From CAYMMX01 sp964391675 (GTDB lineage: Bacteria > Cyanobacteriota > Vampirovibrionia > Gastranaerophilales > Gastranaerophilaceae), in the NCBI GenBank assembly GCA_964391675.1, contig CAYMMX010000001.1:186001-250000 (forward strand): a stretch of DNA of 64,000 nt, given 5' to 3'. Position numbers and translations under genes: made by a program. Below are positions 35,324 through 44,950 of the stretch, piece after piece (position 1 is the stretch's first letter; the number at the start of each line of letters is the position of its first letter). The notes beneath the pieces are model-generated. The model was given only the letters and a program-made list of their open reading frames with translations, did no database searches and was not told where the DNA came from.

Positions 35324-37924
35324 CTTACAGGAAACGAAATAAGAGATTTATTTTTAAAGTTTTTTCAAGAAAAACATAATCATACAATTATAGAAAGTTC
35401 AAGCTTGGTTCCGGACAATCCGACTGTTTTACTAACTACAGCAGGAATGCTGCAATTTGTACCTTATTTTTTAGGATTAGAGCAACCAAAATTTTCACCT
35501 GCTCGCGCAACTACTTGTCAAAAATGTGCAAGAGCCGGCGGTAAAGACTCTGATATTGAAAATGTCGGCAGAACCCCGCGCCACCATACTTTTTTTGAAA
35601 TGTTAGGAAATTTTAGCTTTGGTGATTATTTTAAAGAAGAAATTATTCCTTGGAGTTGGGAATTTGTTACTGAATATTTAAAATTAGATAAAAGCCGTCT
35701 TTGGATAACAATTTATAATGATGACGATGAAGCCTTTGAAATTTGGAAAAAGACTGGAATTACACCTGAAAGAATTTTAAGAAAAGGTAAAAAAGATAAT
35801 TTCTGGGGCCCTCCCGGAGCTACAGGACCTTGCGGACCATGTTCGGAGATTCATTATGATTTAGGAGAAGAGTTTAAATGCTCTGATAATTGCGGAATTG
35901 ACACCTGCGAATGCGATCGTTGGGTTGAAATTTGGAACCTTGTTTTTATGCAATTATTCCAAGATGAAGAAGGAAAACATACTCCTCTTGAAAAGAAAAA
36001 TGTTGATACAGGAATGGGACTTGAAAGAATTACCATGGTTGTTCAAGGCAAATCTTCAACTTTTGAAACCGATTTACTTAAACCTATTTTAGACGAAGTC
36101 TGTAAAATGACAAATGTTGAATACAAAAAAAATGAAAAAACAGATGTTTCACTAAGAATAATCACCGACCATGCCCGCTGCGTAACTTTTTTAATTAACG
36201 ATGGTATAATTCCTGGAAACGAAGGAAGAAACTATGTTTTAAGAATGATTTTAAGACGTGCATTAAGACATGGTAAAATCCTTGGATTAGAATTACCATT
36301 CTTATATAAATTAGTTGATATTGTAATTGAAAACTACAAAAAAGCTTATCCTGATTTAGAAACAAATGCAGAAAAAATTAAAAATATTATAAAAACAGAA
36401 GAAGAACAGTTTAACAAAACCTTAGATAGAGGATATAAACTCTTAGAAGATTTATTAGCAGGAAAAAAAGATATTGATGGAGAAAATGCATTTAAATTAT
36501 ATGATACATTTGGCTTCCCTCTTGAATTAACTATAGAAATTGCCTTAGAAAACGGCTTAAAAGTTGATATTGCAGGTTTTAATAAAGAAATGTCAGAACA
36601 AAAAGCTCGTGCAAAAGCTGCCGTTCAAAAAATTATTTTAACAGATGATTTAATTTATGTCGATATTGAGAAAGAATTTGGCACAACTGAGTTTTTAGGA
36701 TATGAAAAAGATGAAACTGAATCTAAAATTATTGCAAAAGTAGATAGTGAAGATTTTGTAGACGTAATTTTAGATAAAACTCCTTTTTATGCTGAATCAG
36801 GTGGTCAGGTCGGAGATAACGGTTTATTAGGAAATGATTCTTTTAAAGCCGAAGTTTTAACTACATTTAAAGTTAATCATTTATTTGTTCATCGCTGTAA
36901 TGTAATTAACGGCGAAGTTAAAATAGGTGATACTGTTAAAGCAAAAATTAATAAAGCAAGAAGAGAAGAAGTAAGAATCCACCATACAAATGCACATTTA
37001 CTTCAGTCTGCTTTAATAAAAGTTTTGGGTGACGAAGTAAAACAAGCAGGTTCCCAAGTAGAAGAAGGAAAAACGCGTTTTGACTTCTCTTTTTCAAGAG
37101 CTTTAACTTCTGATGAAGTGAAAAAAGTTGAAAAAATCATTAATGATTGGATTGGCCAAAAGTTAGAAGTTTCAACAAAAATCATGAAACTTGAAGAAGC
37201 TCAGGCAACAGGTGCTACAGCATTATTCGGCGAAAAATATGAAGATGAGGTAAGAGTTGTATCAGTCGGAGATATTTCACGTGAGTTTTGTGGAGGAACT
37301 CATGCAAGAAATACCGGAGATTTGAGATTGGTTAAAATTGTTTCTGAAAGTGCAATTGCAGCAGGGACCCGCAGAATTGAAGCCGTAGCAGGAACAACTG
37401 CTTTAGAATATTTAAACAACAAAGAAAATATCATAGATAAACTTTCAACAAATTTCAAAGCCCCTGTTAATGAAATCTTTGCACGTATCGAAAAACTTCA
37501 GGACGAAAATAAATCACTTCAAAAAGAATTAGGAAATGTTCAAAGTATTTTAGCTAAACAAAAGTTCACTTCTTATATAGAAAAAGCTGAAATAATCGAT
37601 GGCGGAAAACTTTTTGTATCAAAAATTGATACAATGGATGCAAATGGAGCTAAAGAAGGTATTGAATATTTAGGTCAAAAACTTGGTGATTCAATAATTG
37701 TTGTGGTTGCTCCAAAAATTGATGCAACAGGCGTAACGATTATTGCAAAAGTTTCTGAAAACTTTATTGCCAAAGGAATTCAAGCGGGTAAAATTGTTTC
37801 TGAAATTGCTCAAAAACTTGGAGGTAAAGGCGGTGGCCGTCCTCAATTTGCCCAAGGAGGCGGAGTAAATGACAGCGAACTTATACAAAAAATATTAAAT
37901 GAATTTAAACAAGGATTAAAATAA
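35321..37924 (+). CDS. alaS: Alanyl-tRNA synthetase
   Basis: 867 aa, full length. Class II core motifs are in RTPRHHTFFEMLGNFSFGDYF (split near residue 85-105) and GRNYVLRMILRRALRHG (motif 3). The editing domain has the zinc ligands HHTNAHLL (about 549) and CGGTHARNTGD (about 652). The C-terminal C-Ala domain ends GGKGGGRPQFAQGGG. It charges tRNA-Ala and clears mischarged Ser and Gly. It is cotranscribed with an AhpD-like gene 2 bp downstream. The start follows the hairpin motif above. Confidence 0.98.
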   Translation: MLTGNEIRDLFLKFFQEKHNHTIIESSSLVPDNPTVLLTTAGMLQFVPYFLGLEQPKFSPARATTCQKCARAGGKDSDIENVGRTPRHHTFFEMLGNFSFGDYFKEEIIPWSWEFVTEYLKLDKSRLWITIYNDDDEAFEIWKKTGITPERILRKGKKDNFWGPPGATGPCGPCSEIHYDLGEEFKCSDNCGIDTCECDRWVEIWNLVFMQLFQDEEGKHTPLEKKNVDTGMGLERITMVVQGKSSTFETDLLKPILDEVCKMTNVEYKKNEKTDVSLRIITDHARCVTFLINDGIIPGNEGRNYVLRMILRRALRHGKILGLELPFLYKLVDIVIENYKKAYPDLETNAEKIKNIIKTEEEQFNKTLDRGYKLLEDLLAGKKDIDGENAFKLYDTFGFPLELTIEIALENGLKVDIAGFNKEMSEQKARAKAAVQKIILTDDLIYVDIEKEFGTTEFLGYEKDETESKIIAKVDSEDFVDVILDKTPFYAESGGQVGDNGLLGNDSFKAEVLTTFKVNHLFVHRCNVINGEVKIGDTVKAKINKARREEVRIHHTNAHLLQSALIKVLGDEVKQAGSQVEEGKTRFDFSFSRALTSDEVKKVEKIINDWIGQKLEVSTKIMKLEEAQATGATALFGEKYEDEVRVVSVGDISREFCGGTHARNTGDLRLVKIVSESAIAAGTRRIEAVAGTTALEYLNNKENIIDKLSTNFKAPVNEIFARIEKLQDENKSLQKELGNVQSILAKQKFTSYIEKAEIIDGGKLFVSKIDTMDANGAKEGIEYLGQKLGDSIIVVVAPKIDATGVTIIAKVSENFIAKGIQAGKIVSEIAQKLGGKGGGRPQFAQGGGVNDSELIQKILNEFKQGLK

Positions 37925-37926
37925 AC

Positions 37927-38277
37927 ATGTCTGAAAAATTACAAGAATTAACAAAAAAAAGGAAGTTAGCTCATAACGAGCTTTTAAAAAGAAAATCAAA
38001 GGTTTATGAGACATTTTTAAAGATGGAAGAAGCCACATATAAAGATGGTGCTTTATTAAAAAAAGTTAAAGAACTTATTGCAGTTGGAATTTCTGTTGTA
38101 ATTAACTGCGAATCGTGTATGCAATGGCATATTGAACAAGCTTATAAAGATGGTGCTACAGAAGAAGAAATTCTTGAAGCAATAGAAGTAGGGATAGAAA
38201 TGGGTGGCGGACCTGCAACAGTGTCAACAAGATTTGCCCTTGAAATTCTTAATTCACTTAAAAACGATAAATCTTGA
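37927..38277 (+). CDS. Carboxymuconolactone decarboxylase/AhpD-like protein
   Basis: 116 aa. The single CMD domain has the redox pair C-x2-C in NCESCMQWHIEQAYKDGATEEEI (in pieces) with a nearby His, followed by GIEMGGGPATV. Such proteins act as thiol-disulfide or peroxide-related enzymes (AhpD type), not as true decarboxylases. It starts only 2 bp after the alaS stop and is presumably translated with it. The partner peroxiredoxin is not in the window; thioredoxin reductase is at 57.4 kb. Confidence 0.85.
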   Translation: MSEKLQELTKKRKLAHNELLKRKSKVYETFLKMEEATYKDGALLKKVKELIAVGISVVINCESCMQWHIEQAYKDGATEEEILEAIEVGIEMGGGPATVSTRFALEILNSLKNDKS

Positions 38278-38298
38278 AATAGAATATTGAAGAAAAAT

Positions 38299-38745
38299 TT
38301 AATTATTCATTTTTCTCAAATAATTTCCTATTAATAGGGTTGCAGGATATAAAACCTGATCTTCCAAATCTATATGTAAAATTAAATTTCTTACAAAATT
38401 TTGTGCTTGAGAATTATTTTCTTCCTCAGCAATTTTTTTTAACTCTTCCAAAAATTTCGAGATCATTTTATGGTCTTGCGTCATTTCAAAAAGTCTGGAT
38501 TGTAGAGTATCTGCCATCATAATTGCTTCATTTGCATTAATTTCCCAGTTCCCTTCAGATAAAGCTAAAAGCAATCCTAATGGTGGAAGGGCATATTTTT
38601 CTTCTTTTTCAAAGTGTATTTTCATAGAATCACTAAGTTCTTTTGCTTTTTCTCCAACTTTACCTCCTTGAGCTATTATTGCCTTAAGTTCGTCAGATAA
38701 TTGTTCATGCCCGTTTTGAATCGCTTTAGGTACTTTTGTCTTCAT
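38299..38745 (-). CDS. Hemerythrin-like HHE-domain protein
   Basis: 148 aa, all-helical. Iron ligands are likely His13 (NGHEQL), His44 (KIHFEKEE), a third in TQDHKMISKF and a fourth in LHIDLEDQVLYPA, in the spacing of HHE proteins. These bind a di-iron site and sense or handle oxygen or NO, or store iron. It is alone, convergent with the alaS-ahpD unit and divergent from dut. There is a good GAGGG ribosome site. Confidence 0.85.
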   Translation of the reverse strand: MKTKVPKAIQNGHEQLSDELKAIIAQGGKVGEKAKELSDSMKIHFEKEEKYALPPLGLLLALSEGNWEINANEAIMMADTLQSRLFEMTQDHKMISKFLEELKKIAEEENNSQAQNFVRNLILHIDLEDQVLYPATLLIGNYLRKMNN

Positions 38746-38937
38746 AATATTCCCTCCTGTTTAAATCTCGTTTGATAAGTTTAAAACTCCTTTTAAAAAA
38801 AAACATTATCCGATTGCATAGTAAATTTATTAACTTTATTTTAAAATTATGGAAAACTTTTTAAAAACAATTCAAACAATTATAAAAACTCGTTTTTTAT
38901 AATTGTTATTCGTAATTTTTTTTGTTAATATTTTCTT

Positions 38938-39381
38938 ATGTATACAACAATTTTAAAAATTGAAAAATTAGCTCATAACCAAAACTTACCTGAATATCAA
39001 ACTGAAGGTGCGGCAGGTATGGACTTGTGTGCAGCAATTGATACACCTGTTTTATTAAAACCGCTTGAGAGAAAATTAATTCCGACCGGGATAAAAATCG
39101 AACTTGAATCAGGGTTTGAAGCACAGGTAAGACCACGTTCGGGAATTTCAATTAAACACGGAATTACACTTGTTAACTGTGTTGGGACAATCGATGAAGA
39201 TTACAGGGGCGAAGTTTGTGTCCCCGTAATTAATCTTTCAAATGAAGAATATATAATTAAGCCAAATGAAAGAATTGCTCAAATTATTATAGCAAAGGTT
39301 GAAAAAGCAAAAATTCAGGTTGTGCAGCAACTTTCAGAAACAGCCCGTGCATCAGGTGGTTTTGGTTCCACAGGAAGATAA
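38938..39381 (+). CDS. dut: dUTP pyrophosphatase
   Basis: 147 aa with all five motifs: AAGMDLCAA, RPRSGISIKHG, GTIDEDYRGEV, ERIAQIII and the mobile C-terminal loop RASGGFGSTGR. The trimer hydrolyses dUTP to dUMP, keeping uracil out of DNA and supplying dTMP synthesis. No clear ribosome site is visible next to the ATG (TATTTTCTT), so initiation may rely on an unstructured AT-rich leader. Confidence 0.97.
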   Translation: MYTTILKIEKLAHNQNLPEYQTEGAAGMDLCAAIDTPVLLKPLERKLIPTGIKIELESGFEAQVRPRSGISIKHGITLVNCVGTIDEDYRGEVCVPVINLSNEEYIIKPNERIAQIIIAKVEKAKIQVVQQLSETARASGGFGSTGR

Positions 39382-39515
39382 ATACTATTCTTGCTAAACA
39401 ATAGTCAGGTATTTAAAGGTTATTCGATAAAGTTTTTGCCTGTTTTTTCTACAGAAAACTTTTCTAACCAGTTTGTTTTTCTTTAGCGAAAATTTGTGTT
39501 TCTAAAGTCTTTTTG

Positions 39516-39541
39516 CCTACTTTTTCTGTAGAAAAAGTAGG
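39516..39541. repeat. Perfect 12-bp palindrome before the 39.6-kb gene
   Basis: CCTACTTTTTCT (39516-39527), GT, AGAAAAAGTAGG (39530-39541). It ends one base before the -35 box of the next promoter, where it could be an operator or a roadblock. A weaker CTGTTTTTTCTACAG-like copy lies at about 39438-39455. Related in style to the 9878-9903 hairpin. Confidence 0.55.
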
Positions 39542-39570
39542 TTGACAATTAATAAAAAATAACGTATTCT
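39542..39570 (+). promoter_or_regulatory. Sigma-70-type promoter
   Basis: TTGACA (39542-39547), 17 bp, TATTCT (39565-39570). It drives the gene at 39597. Confidence 0.7.
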
Positions 39571-39596
39571 AATAATGTATAAGAAGGGTAATTTTA

Positions 39597-39899
39597 ATGC
39601 ATAAACGTTGGTATGACCTTGATCCTACTGTGAGTCTGGCCGTAAGTTTAATGAGAAATGCTAATGAGCAAGCTCAACTCAGTTGTGCTGATTATATTAT
39701 TGAATATGCAACCCAAAGAAATATTGAACTCAGAAGCAATTCATTAAACAGTGCTTTTAATTATATTTTGCGTCGTTGGTATGATAAAGATAAAAAAACA
39801 GCTGAAGCTTTTGAATATTTTGAACTTTCACCTCAAGAAATGCAGAGAGAAATTGCTCTTGAAATTATTAGTCTTTTACAATTTTCTGAAACACACTAA
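39597..39899 (+). CDS. Small helical protein of unknown function
   Basis: 100 aa with GAAGGG upstream of the ATG. It is predicted largely helical, with HKRWYDLDPTVSLAVSLMRNA at the start and a second RRWYDKDKKTAEAF near residue 60, so it may be an internal duplication of an R-W-Y-D helix. There is no signal peptide or Cys cluster. It has its own promoter and is convergent with clpB (3 bp between stops). The function is unknown. Confidence 0.65.
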   Translation: MHKRWYDLDPTVSLAVSLMRNANEQAQLSCADYIIEYATQRNIELRSNSLNSAFNYILRRWYDKDKKTAEAFEYFELSPQEMQREIALEIISLLQFSETH

Positions 39900-39902
39900 A
39901 AC

Positions 39903-42494
39903 TTATTTTTCTTTAATAAATTTTATTTCATCATTATCAACATCAACAATTAACTTATCTCCTCTTACAAATTTTTGCGATAGAATCAACTTAGAAAGAG
40001 GATTTTCAACTAATTGTCTAATTACCCGCTTAAGAGGCCTTGCGCCATAGATAGGGTTAAAACCTTGTCTTGCAAGAAATTCTTTTGCCTCTTCCGTTAT
40101 TTGAAGAGAAATCTCGTGTTCTTGAAGCAATTTTTGCAAGTATTCTACTTGAATATCAACAATAGCAGATAACTGCGCCAAGGTTAAGCCTTTAAAGAAT
40201 ATTGTTTCATCTATTCTGTTTAAAAATTCCGGCTTAAAACGTTCTCTTAGAGCAATCATCACATTTTCTTTAACCTGTTCAAAGTTTGCACCTGAAGCAA
40301 TTGTGCTTTCTAAAATTAAATCACTTGCAATGTTAGAAGTCATTATTATGACAGTATTTTTAAAATCTACGGTTCGGCCTTTTGAATCAGTTAGGCGTCC
40401 GTCATCAAATATTTGCAGCATGATATTAAAAACATCGGGATGTGCTTTTTCAATTTCATCAAAAAGCACAACTGAATATGGTTTTCTTCTTACTTTTTCT
40501 GTTAGTTGGCCGCCTTCTTCATATCCTACATATCCGGGAGGAGCACCAACAAGTCTTGCAACATTATGTTTTTCCATATATTCTGTCATATCAACTCTTA
40601 TAAGAGCATCTTCATCATTAAACATAAATTCGGCAAGTGTTTTGGCAAGCTCTGTTTTTCCAACACCTGTTGGGCCCAAGAAAATAAAAGTTCCAATAGG
40701 TCGCTTAGGGTCTTTCAAACCGGAACGGGCTCTGCGAATGGCATCTGAAACTACAGAAACGGCTTCTTCCTGACCAATTACACGCTTATGCAAAACATCT
40801 TCCATATGAAGAAGTTTTTGCATTTCACTTTCAATTAACCGATTTACAGGAATTCCTGTCCATTTACTAACAACATTTGCAATGTCTTCATCGTCAATTT
40901 CTTCTTTTAGTAATTGATGCCCCTTTTTATCTTTTTTTTGACATTCAGCCAATTTTTTTTCAAGTTCAAGAAGTTTTCCGTATTTAAGTTCTGCTGCAGT
41001 TTGTAAATCTGTATTTCTTTCAGCTTCTTCAATTTTTTGCTTTACGTGTTCAATTTCTTCTTTAGTAGAGGCTTCTTCTGTTATAATTGATTTTTCTTTA
41101 TTCCATTGTTCTTTAAGTTTTGATGTTTTATTTTCAAGTTCATCAATTTGTTTTGAAATATCTTTAATTTTTTCTTTTACTTCTGAACCTGATTCTTTCT
41201 TTAACGCTTCTCTTTCAATTTCGAGTTGAATTTTTTGACGAAGCATTGTATCAATTTCTTCAGGCATAGAATCAATTTCTATTCGGAGAGAAGAAGCTGC
41301 TTCATCAATTAAATCAATTGCTTTATCCGGTAAAAATCTGTCTGTTATGTATCTGTCTGACAACTTTGCAGCTTGAATCAAAGCAGAATCAAGAATTCTT
41401 ACACCATGATGCACCTCATATTTTTCTTTAAGTCCTCTTAAAATACTTATTGTATCTTCAACACTTGGTTCATCTATTAAAACAGGTTGAAAGCGTCTTT
41501 CTAATGCAGGATCTTTTTCAATATATTTTCTGTATTCATTAATGGTAGTTGCTCCAATTGTTCTTAAAACTCCTCGTGCAAGCATTGGTTTTAGCAAATT
41601 TCCTGCATCCATTGAACCTTCTGTTGCGCCTGCTCCGACTACCGTATGGATTTCGTCAATAAACATTACTATTTGTCCTTGAGAATCTTCAACTTCTTTT
41701 AATACAGCTTTTAAACGTTCTTCAAATTCTCCTCTGTATTTTGCACCTGCAATTAGCGCACCCATATCGAGAGCAATTAATTTTACATTTTTTAGACTTT
41801 CAGGAACATCTCCTCTGACAATTCTTTGCGCTAAACCCTCAATTATTGCCGTTTTACCGACTCCCGGTTCACCTATTAAACAAGGATTATTTTTGGTACG
41901 TCGATTAAGAACTTGAATTATTCTTCTTACTTCATCATCACGCCCGATTACAGGGTCAAGTTTTCCTTTTCGTGCTTGTTCCGTTAAATCTGTTGAATAC
42001 TTTTCCAGTGCTTTGTACATTCCTTCGGCGTCTTTATTGTCCACTTTTTTATTACCTCTTATATTTTTCATAATTTTTAAAACAGTATTTGAAGTCACTT
42101 CATATTCTTGAAATAATTTCTGAATACTACAATTAAGTTTTGTCATAGCAAGCAAAATATGTTCAATACTTATAAAATCATCTTTTAATTCAACAGCTTG
42201 TGCATCCGCTAAGTCGAGAAGTTCATTTGTTATTTGAGAAAGATAGATTTGTTGAGTATTAACAGGCCCGGAAATAGTAGGATAACTTTTTATAACATTT
42301 ACAACTTTGTTTATAAAGTCTTGTTTTAAAACACCCAGTTCTTTTAAGTAATCACCAGAAACTCCTTCAACATCTTTTATCATTGCCATAAGAATATGTT
42401 CGGGCTGCATTTCAAAATTTTTATTTGATGCCATAATGTTTTGAGCTGAAGCTAAAATTTCTTGCGAATAATTGGTTAATTTATTAAAGTCCAT
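39903..42494 (-). CDS. clpB: ClpB disaggregase
   Basis: 863 aa. N-terminal Clp repeat domain (about 1-145), first AAA+ domain with Walker A GEPGVGKTA (about 208-216), middle-domain coiled coil (about 410-525; IKDISKQIDELENKTSKLKEQ in pieces), second AAA+ domain with GPTGVGKTELAK (about 605) and LFDEIEKAH, then the C-terminal domain ending IYGARPLKRVIRQ. It works with DnaK to dissolve aggregates. There is no tripeptide for ClpP docking and the middle domain identifies ClpB rather than ClpA or ClpC. It is monocistronic. Confidence 0.98.
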   Translation of the reverse strand: MDFNKLTNYSQEILASAQNIMASNKNFEMQPEHILMAMIKDVEGVSGDYLKELGVLKQDFINKVVNVIKSYPTISGPVNTQQIYLSQITNELLDLADAQAVELKDDFISIEHILLAMTKLNCSIQKLFQEYEVTSNTVLKIMKNIRGNKKVDNKDAEGMYKALEKYSTDLTEQARKGKLDPVIGRDDEVRRIIQVLNRRTKNNPCLIGEPGVGKTAIIEGLAQRIVRGDVPESLKNVKLIALDMGALIAGAKYRGEFEERLKAVLKEVEDSQGQIVMFIDEIHTVVGAGATEGSMDAGNLLKPMLARGVLRTIGATTINEYRKYIEKDPALERRFQPVLIDEPSVEDTISILRGLKEKYEVHHGVRILDSALIQAAKLSDRYITDRFLPDKAIDLIDEAASSLRIEIDSMPEEIDTMLRQKIQLEIEREALKKESGSEVKEKIKDISKQIDELENKTSKLKEQWNKEKSIITEEASTKEEIEHVKQKIEEAERNTDLQTAAELKYGKLLELEKKLAECQKKDKKGHQLLKEEIDDEDIANVVSKWTGIPVNRLIESEMQKLLHMEDVLHKRVIGQEEAVSVVSDAIRRARSGLKDPKRPIGTFIFLGPTGVGKTELAKTLAEFMFNDEDALIRVDMTEYMEKHNVARLVGAPPGYVGYEEGGQLTEKVRRKPYSVVLFDEIEKAHPDVFNIMLQIFDDGRLTDSKGRTVDFKNTVIIMTSNIASDLILESTIASGANFEQVKENVMIALRERFKPEFLNRIDETIFFKGLTLAQLSAIVDIQVEYLQKLLQEHEISLQITEEAKEFLARQGFNPIYGARPLKRVIRQLVENPLSKLILSQKFVRGDKLIVDVDNDEIKFIKEK

Positions 42495-42619
42495 AAATTA
42501 CTCCTGTAGGGCTAATATTCAAATGATTATTTTACTCATAAACTCTATATTCTTAATATAAGGCTTTTTTTTTAAAAGTCAGATTTTTTAATTTTTATTT
42601 AATAATTTAAAAATATTTT

Positions 42620-43198
42620 TTATATATTAATAAAATTATTAAACAGTTCATGCCCGTATTGTGTTAATATTGCTTCCGGATGGAATTGAATACCATAAAC
42701 AGGATATTTTTTGTGTTTTATCGCCATCAAAATTTTATCTTTTGTATAGGCTAAAGGAACAATATGTTCGGTTATAGTCTTTGTATCTATGATAAGTGAA
42801 TGATATCTGGTTGCTTTAAATCCTTGCTTTATTCCGGCAAAAATATTTTTCTTTGTATTTGCTTCTGTTTTTTCAAAATAAATATTTGAAACTTTACCAT
42901 GCATGGGTTGTTTATCTTTTATAATTTTACAGCCGAAAGATTGCGCAATACACTGATGTCCTAAACAAATTCCCAATATTTTTTTTGTTTCATAAAATTC
43001 TTTTATTAATTCAAGACAAATTCCTGCCGTATTTGGGTTTCCCGGTCCGGGAGAAATTATTACAGATGAAAATTTTATTTCTTTTAGTTCTTCTATTGAA
43101 ATTTCATCATTTTTAAAAACTTTAGGTTCAACACCTAATTCTTTTAAGTATTGAACTATGTTATATGTAAATGAATCATAATTATCAATTAAAATCAT
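42620..43198 (-). CDS. pabA: Para-aminobenzoate synthase glutamine amidotransferase
   Basis: 192 aa. Class I amidotransferase: nucleophile Cys in GICLGHQCIAQSFG (about 77), His-Glu pair in GIQFHPEAILTQYG (about 170), DNYDSFTYN at the start. It supplies ammonia from glutamine to the chorismate enzyme. Its start overlaps the end of pabB-pabC by 4 bp, so the two are coupled and a folate role is favoured. TrpG proteins look the same, but no anthranilate synthase is nearby. Confidence 0.9.
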   Translation of the reverse strand: MILIDNYDSFTYNIVQYLKELGVEPKVFKNDEISIEELKEIKFSSVIISPGPGNPNTAGICLELIKEFYETKKILGICLGHQCIAQSFGCKIIKDKQPMHGKVSNIYFEKTEANTKKNIFAGIKQGFKATRYHSLIIDTKTITEHIVPLAYTKDKILMAIKHKKYPVYGIQFHPEAILTQYGHELFNNFINI

Positions 43199-44874
43199 AC
43201 ACTTCCCTCTAGTTCCACCTCAACAAATCCACGTACAGAGTTTATACAAAATATTTTTTCAGCATTTTTCAAATCATTAAAATACAAATTCCTTTCTTTA
43301 AGTTTGGCTTCCTTTATAAGTTTTTTTCTTAAAACCCCATTTAAAAGTCCGCACTTAACAGGTGGCGTATACCATTTACGATTTATTTGCAAAATTATAT
43401 TAGAACGGGTTCCTTCTGTTAATTCCCCTTTTTCATTAAAGAAAATTTCGTCAAAAATCTTACCTGATTTTATCTTTTCCTTTGATTTTTCATACCAAGG
43501 GCGATAAGTTGTTTTGTGGTATAAAAATTTTTCTTTGCTGCTTACAGGTATTTTTGAAATAGTAATTTTATTTGTTTCAATTGGATTTAATGGCAATATT
43601 TGTGTTTTTAAATTACCGTTTTTATCTAACAAAATCCTTAAAATACAATCTTCTTTGGGATTAATTTTTATTAAATCTTTGTTGAAATTGAATCCTAATT
43701 CTTCTGTCGATTTTTTCATTCTGTTAAAATGGGCTGTTTTATGCTTTGGTTTTCCATTTTTTACCAAAATAGTTTCAATTAATTCAAAATCTGGATTATC
43801 ATTTATTCTTAAAAAGTTTATTTTAGTAAGGGTTTCTTTCCATTCATCTTTGGCAGTAGAGTCCCAAACTATAGCTCCACCAACTCTGCAGGAAAAATAT
43901 TTTTGATTGTTGTGTTTTTGTAAAATTCTTATAGGCACTGAAAAGATTGTTTTTGCAGGAGTAATTAACCCAATCGCACCACAATAGATTTCTCGCTTGC
44001 CAACCTCAACTTCATCTATTATATTCATTGTACTTATTTTTGGAGCACCGGTTATAGAGCCACATGGATAAATAGCATTAAAAATTTCATATAAAGTACA
44101 ATTATCTTCTAATTCGGCAGAGATTTCTGAGGTCATTTGATGAACTGTAGGGTGGGTTTCAATTTCAAAAAGTTTTTCAACTTTTACTGTTGCAGTTTTT
44201 GCTATTTTACCTAAATCGTTTCTTAGTAAATCAACAATCATAACATTTTCAGCTCTGTTTTTGGTGTCGTTTTTCAGAAACTCTATATTTTTAATGTCTT
44301 CTTTAAGTGTTAAACCACGTTCAATCGTACCTTTCATAGGCTTTGTTTTTATTTTGTTTTTTTCTAACATAAAAAATAATTCCGGCGAAAACGATAAAAT
44401 TTCTTCATATTTATTTTTAATATAAGCATTATAAGAAGTTGTTTGTTTTGGTAAAATTGAATTATATAAATCAAATCCTTCTAGGCCTGTTTCAATTTTA
44501 TATTCGTAAGTATAGTTAACTTCATATGTATTTCCGCTTGCAATTTCTTTTTTAATTTTTTTAATGCTTTTTTCATACTCTTGATAACTTAACTGAGGAA
44601 TTATTTTGATATTGCCATCTTTTAATAATTTATCTTCTACTTTATAATTTGAAATTTCATTAAAAACTTCAAAATATAACAACGGATACTTTGATTTAAT
44701 TTTTTTTCCTAAAAAAACATCTTTTGCTTCATATCTAATGTAACCTAACAAATAAGTATTTGAGCGTTTTCGCAAAACTTCTATTTGCGAAAACGCTTCT
44801 ATAAAGCTTTTGCTATCAAATGCTTCAATTACCTGTACCGGGTTCTCAAATTTTTTTTCTGCGAATATTTGCAT
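43195..44874 (-). CDS. Fused aminodeoxychorismate synthase/lyase (PabB-PabC)
   Basis: 559 aa. Residues about 95-340 are the chorismate-binding domain: KTKPMKGTIERG, MIVDLLRNDLG, CGSITGAPKISTMNIIDEVE, REIYCGAIG. Residues about 355-559 are a class IV PLP aminotransferase-fold lyase (NRMKKSTEELGFNF; EGTRSNIILQINRKWYTPPV; LLNGVLRK). Together with pabA the fusion converts chorismate to p-aminobenzoate for folate. No clear ribosome site is visible before the ATG at 44874. A TrpE role is unlikely because of the PabC half. Confidence 0.92.
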   Translation of the reverse strand: MQIFAEKKFENPVQVIEAFDSKSFIEAFSQIEVLRKRSNTYLLGYIRYEAKDVFLGKKIKSKYPLLYFEVFNEISNYKVEDKLLKDGNIKIIPQLSYQEYEKSIKKIKKEIASGNTYEVNYTYEYKIETGLEGFDLYNSILPKQTTSYNAYIKNKYEEILSFSPELFFMLEKNKIKTKPMKGTIERGLTLKEDIKNIEFLKNDTKNRAENVMIVDLLRNDLGKIAKTATVKVEKLFEIETHPTVHQMTSEISAELEDNCTLYEIFNAIYPCGSITGAPKISTMNIIDEVEVGKREIYCGAIGLITPAKTIFSVPIRILQKHNNQKYFSCRVGGAIVWDSTAKDEWKETLTKINFLRINDNPDFELIETILVKNGKPKHKTAHFNRMKKSTEELGFNFNKDLIKINPKEDCILRILLDKNGNLKTQILPLNPIETNKITISKIPVSSKEKFLYHKTTYRPWYEKSKEKIKSGKIFDEIFFNEKGELTEGTRSNIILQINRKWYTPPVKCGLLNGVLRKKLIKEAKLKERNLYFNDLKNAEKIFCINSVRGFVEVELEGSV

Positions 44875-44950
44875 ATAATTAATTATATTTTAAAAATATA
44901 ATCCAATTAAGCAATTTGTTTTATAATTTTTATATAATAGGATTATATCA

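Noticed and set aside
42620..44874. Anthranilate synthase (TrpE/TrpG) for the trp branch
   Set aside because: The large protein carries a C-terminal PabC lyase domain and pabA overlaps it, so p-aminobenzoate synthesis is the better reading.
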